In this document: piece by piece, positions 6,726 to 9,145 of the stretch
How the letters are laid out: the number at the start of each line of letters is the position of its first letter
Position numbering within the stretch: position 1 is the first letter of the stretch
From: Pyrinomonadaceae bacterium
Lineage (GTDB): Bacteria; Acidobacteriota; Blastocatellia; Pyrinomonadales; Pyrinomonadaceae
Length of the DNA: 9,145 nt
Reading direction: 5' to 3'
Assembly (NCBI GenBank): GCA_026786155.1
Contig: JAJAYR010000153.1
Span: 1-9,145 of the forward strand
Translations under genes and position numbers: made by a program
The notes under the pieces: model-generated
The model's input: only the letters and a program-made list of their open reading frames with translations
What the model was told of the DNA's origin: nothing
Database searches by the model: none

Positions 6726-7160
6726 ATGACAAGTCTAAAAAATTGGATGATGGTTATATTAACCTTGATTTTCGTCGTTTTATATACCGGCGCGTTGCTC
6801 GGCTGGCTGAAACCTTTGAGCGACGTAACGCTGGTAACGCGGTTGGAGCCGCTGATTTTTACCATCATCGGCTATTATTTCGGCAGGCTGCCCGCCCAGC
6901 AGAACGAAGAAACTCTGAAAGACGAAATCAACCGGCAAACCAAAAAAGCCGACGCCGCGCAGAATTCGCGCGAACAAACCCAACAGGAAAGGGAAGCGTT
7001 GGAAGAAAAACTGAAAAACGTCCAGACGATTTTAATGGCGGCGGTAAATAAAAATTTGCCCGCCACGCGCGGCGAAAAAAGCGTCGCCGCCGTTGACGAA
7101 AATAATTTAGAGATTTTACAGCATTCTTTGAAAACCGCCGTCAATGTTTTAAATTCATAA
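6726..7160 (+). CDS. Small membrane-anchored coiled-coil protein, function unknown
   Basis: 144 aa from the ATG at 6726; a TTG at 6714 would add four residues. Neither start has a clear Shine-Dalgarno sequence. The N-terminal part is a strongly hydrophobic membrane helix (WMMVILTLIFVVLYTGALLG), a short charged link, then a second hydrophobic stretch (LEPLIFTIIGYYFG), suggesting a membrane hairpin. About 50 residues of Gln/Glu/Lys-rich heptad-like coiled coil follow, then a short tail ending NVLNS. I do not recognise the family. The topology would display a coiled-coil at the membrane. It is divergent from the sigma gene and leads toward the peroxidase gene. Amino-acid composition and two-helix structure argue that it is real despite the weak start signals. 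Confidence 0.75.
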   Translation: MTSLKNWMMVILTLIFVVLYTGALLGWLKPLSDVTLVTRLEPLIFTIIGYYFGRLPAQQNEETLKDEINRQTKKADAAQNSREQTQQEREALEEKLKNVQTILMAAVNKNLPATRGEKSVAAVDENNLEILQHSLKTAVNVLNS

Positions 7161-7164
7161 ATAT

Positions 7165-7359
7165 AGGAAGTTACGCAGTTGAAATAAATCGAACGATGAG
7201 CGTACATTTTTATCCGAATAAACAGCGAATAGTTGATAGTGAATAGTGAATAACGCTGCCAGCGCAGCTATTCGCTTTTAACTATCAACTATTCGCTGTT
7301 CGGCAAAGAAAACTTTTAGCTGACCGTTGGCATTTCTTTTGTTCAACTGCGTAACTCCT
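7165..7359. mobile_element. MITE-like nested palindromic element
   Basis: The 216-nt gap between the coiled-coil protein and the peroxidase holds a 195-bp unit with terminal inverted repeats: AGGAAGTTACGCAGTTGAA (7165-7183) against TTCAACTGCGTAACTCCT (7342-7359), identical except for one extra base. Inside is a second, perfect 20-bp inverted repeat (7221-7240 / 7281-7300), which continues imperfectly to a centre near 7260. The 7-bp word AAATTCA occurs at 7151-7157 and 7361-7367 and may be a target duplication, though on the left it is separated from the repeat by seven bases. There is no transposase ORF, so it is non-autonomous if mobile. Confidence 0.55.
7221..7300. repeat. Inner long hairpin of the MITE-like element
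   Basis: Perfect 20-bp arms (7221-7240 and 7281-7300) extend inward with a few mismatches to 7252/7269 and a small CGCT-GCC-AGCG cap. The arm words GAATAGTTGATAGTGAATAG resemble those of the palindrome at 3253-3336, suggesting a shared repeat family. Confidence 0.85.
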
Positions 7360-7376
7360 AAAATTCAACGAAAGAG

Positions 7377-8843
7377 ATGCCAATTGACTTAAATTCGGAA
7401 GACTCTCCAATCAACCCGGACAACCCGAAATACGCGGCGATGCTGGCGAATTTGCAGGGCAACATTTTAAAGTCGCACGGACGCAACTGCGCCGCGCATT
7501 TATTTCTGACTTTTTCCGCCGAACCGGAAAAAGTTCGCCGCTGGATTGCCATTTTTACGGCGCGGTATATCACCAGTGCTTACCGTCAAAATTACGAATC
7601 GAAAGAGTTTAATATCAATAAAATTTCCGGGCGCATTTTCGGCGGATTTTATTTGAGCGCGGCGGGTTATAAATCGCTCGGATTCGATAATTTAGAAGAT
7701 TTCGTCGAAGATAATGCGATTGACAACGCGGTCGAAGTTTCCTTTAAAGACGGAATGGCAGCCGGGGCAATGGAATTTAATGACCCGCCGCCGGAAGAAT
7801 GGGAAGAACATTTCCGCGACCATCAATCTCACGCGCTGGTTTTATTGGCGGACGATGATGCCGAACGATTAAAAGACGTAACGGCGCGGGTGCTGGAATC
7901 TTTAGAAAATGTTACGACAAAAATCGTCGTGCAGGAAGGCACAGTTTTGCGCGAAAACGGCAAACCCATTGAGCCGTTCGGTTTCCGCGACTGCATCAGC
8001 CAGCCGCATTTTTATCGAGCGGACATTGAAAAGGACAGGGAAAACGGTTTCGACCGCTGGGATTCGGCGGCGCCGCTGAAACTGGTTTTGGTGAAAGATG
8101 TTTTGACCGCCGAAGAAGACTCTTTCGGCAGTTATCTGGTTTATCGAAAACTCGAACAAAATGTTCGGGAATTTAAAGCGACCGAGCGGAAATTAGCCGG
8201 AACGGATTGCTTAAATCTCGCCGATGATGATATGGAACGCGCCGGAGCTTTAATCGTCGGACGCTTTAGAAACGGCGTTCCGCTGGAATTGTCAGCGACC
8301 GAAAACGACGACCGTTTGATTGATTTCAACAATTTCAATTTTATCGGCGAAAACGGGCAGCCGACCGCCAGCAAATGCCCGTATCACTCGCACATCCGCC
8401 GAATGACTCCGCGCGGCGAACTCGGTTTAATTGACGGGAAAATAAAGGAAGAAGAGTTGCGTCATCGTCTCGCGCGGCGCGGCATCACATATGACGAGCG
8501 GGAAAAGGACGCGGACGGCAAACCATTAACGAACAGCGACCCGGAAAAAGATGTCGGGCTGCTTTTTATGTGTTTTCAAAGCAGCATTCCCAAACAATTC
8601 GGATTTGTTCAGGCGCGATGGGCGAACACTTCAGCTTTTTTCGGCAAATCGGAAGTCGGAATAGACCCGATTGTCGGACAAAACCCCGACTTGATGGATT
8701 TTGAATATCAAAAATGGTATCCAAAATGGGGCGACGACGCAGAACCGCCGAAACCGTTTGAATTTAAAACCTTCGTTAAATTGAAAGGCGGCGAATACTT
8801 TTTCGCGCCGAGCATTTCCTTTCTGCGGAAGTTAGGCGATTAA
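7377..8843 (+). CDS. DyP-type heme peroxidase
   Basis: 488-aa dye-decolorizing-type peroxidase, using H2O2 to oxidise bulky substrates. It begins the family fold with NLQGNILKSHGR (25-36). The GxxDG motif appears as GFRDC (202-206) within GFRDCISQPHF; the catalytic Asp205 is kept but the final Gly is Cys206. The proximal heme ligand is probably His339 in CPYHSHIRRMTPRG, and the distal Arg is Arg367 or Arg368 in RLARRGITYDE. The C-terminal family signatures FGFVQARWAN (408-417), GIDPIVGQ (428-435) and GGEYFFAPSISFLRKL (471-486) are all present, so it is full length. No signal peptide or obvious encapsulin-loading tail is visible. The start is preceded by only a poor ribosome site. It is probably an operon with the next gene, 27 nt downstream. 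Confidence 0.92.
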   Translation: MPIDLNSEDSPINPDNPKYAAMLANLQGNILKSHGRNCAAHLFLTFSAEPEKVRRWIAIFTARYITSAYRQNYESKEFNINKISGRIFGGFYLSAAGYKSLGFDNLEDFVEDNAIDNAVEVSFKDGMAAGAMEFNDPPPEEWEEHFRDHQSHALVLLADDDAERLKDVTARVLESLENVTTKIVVQEGTVLRENGKPIEPFGFRDCISQPHFYRADIEKDRENGFDRWDSAAPLKLVLVKDVLTAEEDSFGSYLVYRKLEQNVREFKATERKLAGTDCLNLADDDMERAGALIVGRFRNGVPLELSATENDDRLIDFNNFNFIGENGQPTASKCPYHSHIRRMTPRGELGLIDGKIKEEELRHRLARRGITYDEREKDADGKPLTNSDPEKDVGLLFMCFQSSIPKQFGFVQARWANTSAFFGKSEVGIDPIVGQNPDLMDFEYQKWYPKWGDDAEPPKPFEFKTFVKLKGGEYFFAPSISFLRKLGD

Positions 8844-8870
8844 ATGCGTGTTTCTGCCGATTGAAAAATT

Positions 8871-9145
8871 ATGATTTATGAAAAACTTTCGCCCGCACTG
8901 GCGGCTTTGATGTTTGAATACGTCAGATTTCCCGAAGCGACTGCCGCTTCCGTCAACGGAACGCGCCCGCAGTCGCTCACCGTTTCCGCCGCCGGTTTGC
9001 CGGAGACGACCGTTTTCGTTTATTGCGATAAGGACGCGGAATTTGAAGATTTGCCGGGCGTTCGCGTCATCTCCGGCAAAGGCGAAATTCGGACGGCAAA
9101 GGTTGAACTCGAAAAAATAAGCGATTTGAGCGAACACGGCGGCGT
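8871..9145 (+). CDS. N-terminal fragment of a probable S8-type peptidase (runs off window)
   Basis: Open frame of 91 codons with no stop before the window end. The start is the ATG at 8871, 27 nt after the peroxidase stop, with a weak ribosome site. The sequence (SPALAALMFEYV, then VFVYCDKDAEFEDLPGVRV, then GEIRTAKVELEKISDLSEH) matches in style the propeptide-like region that precedes the catalytic domain of some bacterial subtilisin-like (S8) peptidases. No catalytic Asp/His/Ser motif is within the window, so the call is tentative. No signal peptide is visible. If it is a protease, it might process a peptide or mature itself; its substrate is unknown. Confidence 0.5.
   Translation, partial: MIYEKLSPALAALMFEYVRFPEATAASVNGTRPQSLTVSAAGLPETTVFVYCDKDAEFEDLPGVRVISGKGEIRTAKVELEKISDLSEHGG

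Noticed and set aside
6557..6868. 103-aa minus-strand ORF between the sigma gene and the membrane-protein gene
   Set aside because: Half of it is antisense to the membrane-protein gene and the rest is AT-rich intergenic sequence; no motif or ribosome site seen.
8800..8843. Encapsulin cargo-loading peptide at the peroxidase C-terminus
   Set aside because: The protein ends with the normal DyP C-terminal signature and has no extra tail; no encapsulin gene in the window.
8832..9137. 101-aa minus-strand ORF at the right end
   Set aside because: Antisense to the end of the peroxidase and the peptidase-like frame, which has family-like sequence and operon spacing.

Overview
The window most resembles a chromosomal segment of an Acidobacteriota member, perhaps Blastocatellia/Pyrinomonadaceae-like. 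This rests on the ECF sigma factor overlapping a giant Ser/Thr kinase-TolB/TPR protein, the moderate GC content and the protein style. It is an inference, not a database result.

Layout. Bases 1-1276 are housekeeping: the 3' part of tpiA (triosephosphate isomerase), secG (GTG start, Asn/Thr-rich tail), a complete tRNA-Leu(GAG) and a strong intrinsic terminator. The secG/tRNA-Leu(GAG) adjacency is also seen in E. coli (secG-leuU). Immediately after the terminator the content becomes accessory. A well-initiated 109-aa orphan ORF (1402-1731) sits 34 nt upstream of a 471-aa enzyme (1766-3181). That enzyme has the N-terminal phospho-Ser/Thr lyase-like domain and the kinase domain of class III/IV lanthipeptide synthetases (LanKC/LanL) but ends with no LanC cyclase domain. 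A perfect 17-bp inverted repeat starts right after the enzyme's TTG start codon.

Next, on the minus strand, lies a regulatory pair: an ECF sigma factor (5922-6491) overlapping by 14 nt a kinase-transmembrane-TolB-like-TPR protein (3368-5935). Back on the plus strand are a small membrane/coiled-coil protein (6726-7160), a DyP-type heme peroxidase (7377-8843) and the first 91 codons of a protein whose start resembles the N-terminal region of some S8 (subtilisin-like) peptidases (8871-end). Two intergenic gaps carry long palindromes. One of these (about 195 bp with 18-19 bp terminal inverted repeats) looks like a non-autonomous MITE-like element.

How they may work together. The most interesting reading is a minimal dehydration-only RiPP system. 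The 109-aa protein, with a single Cys and a Ser/Thr/Gly-rich C-terminus, would be the substrate; the kinase-lyase would phosphorylate and eliminate Ser/Thr to give dehydroamino acids. The peroxidase and putative protease could be tailoring or processing partners, and the sigma/kinase pair a regulator. The kinase-lyase call is well supported by motifs. The substrate assignment is context-based, and membership of the peroxidase and protease in the same system is speculative.
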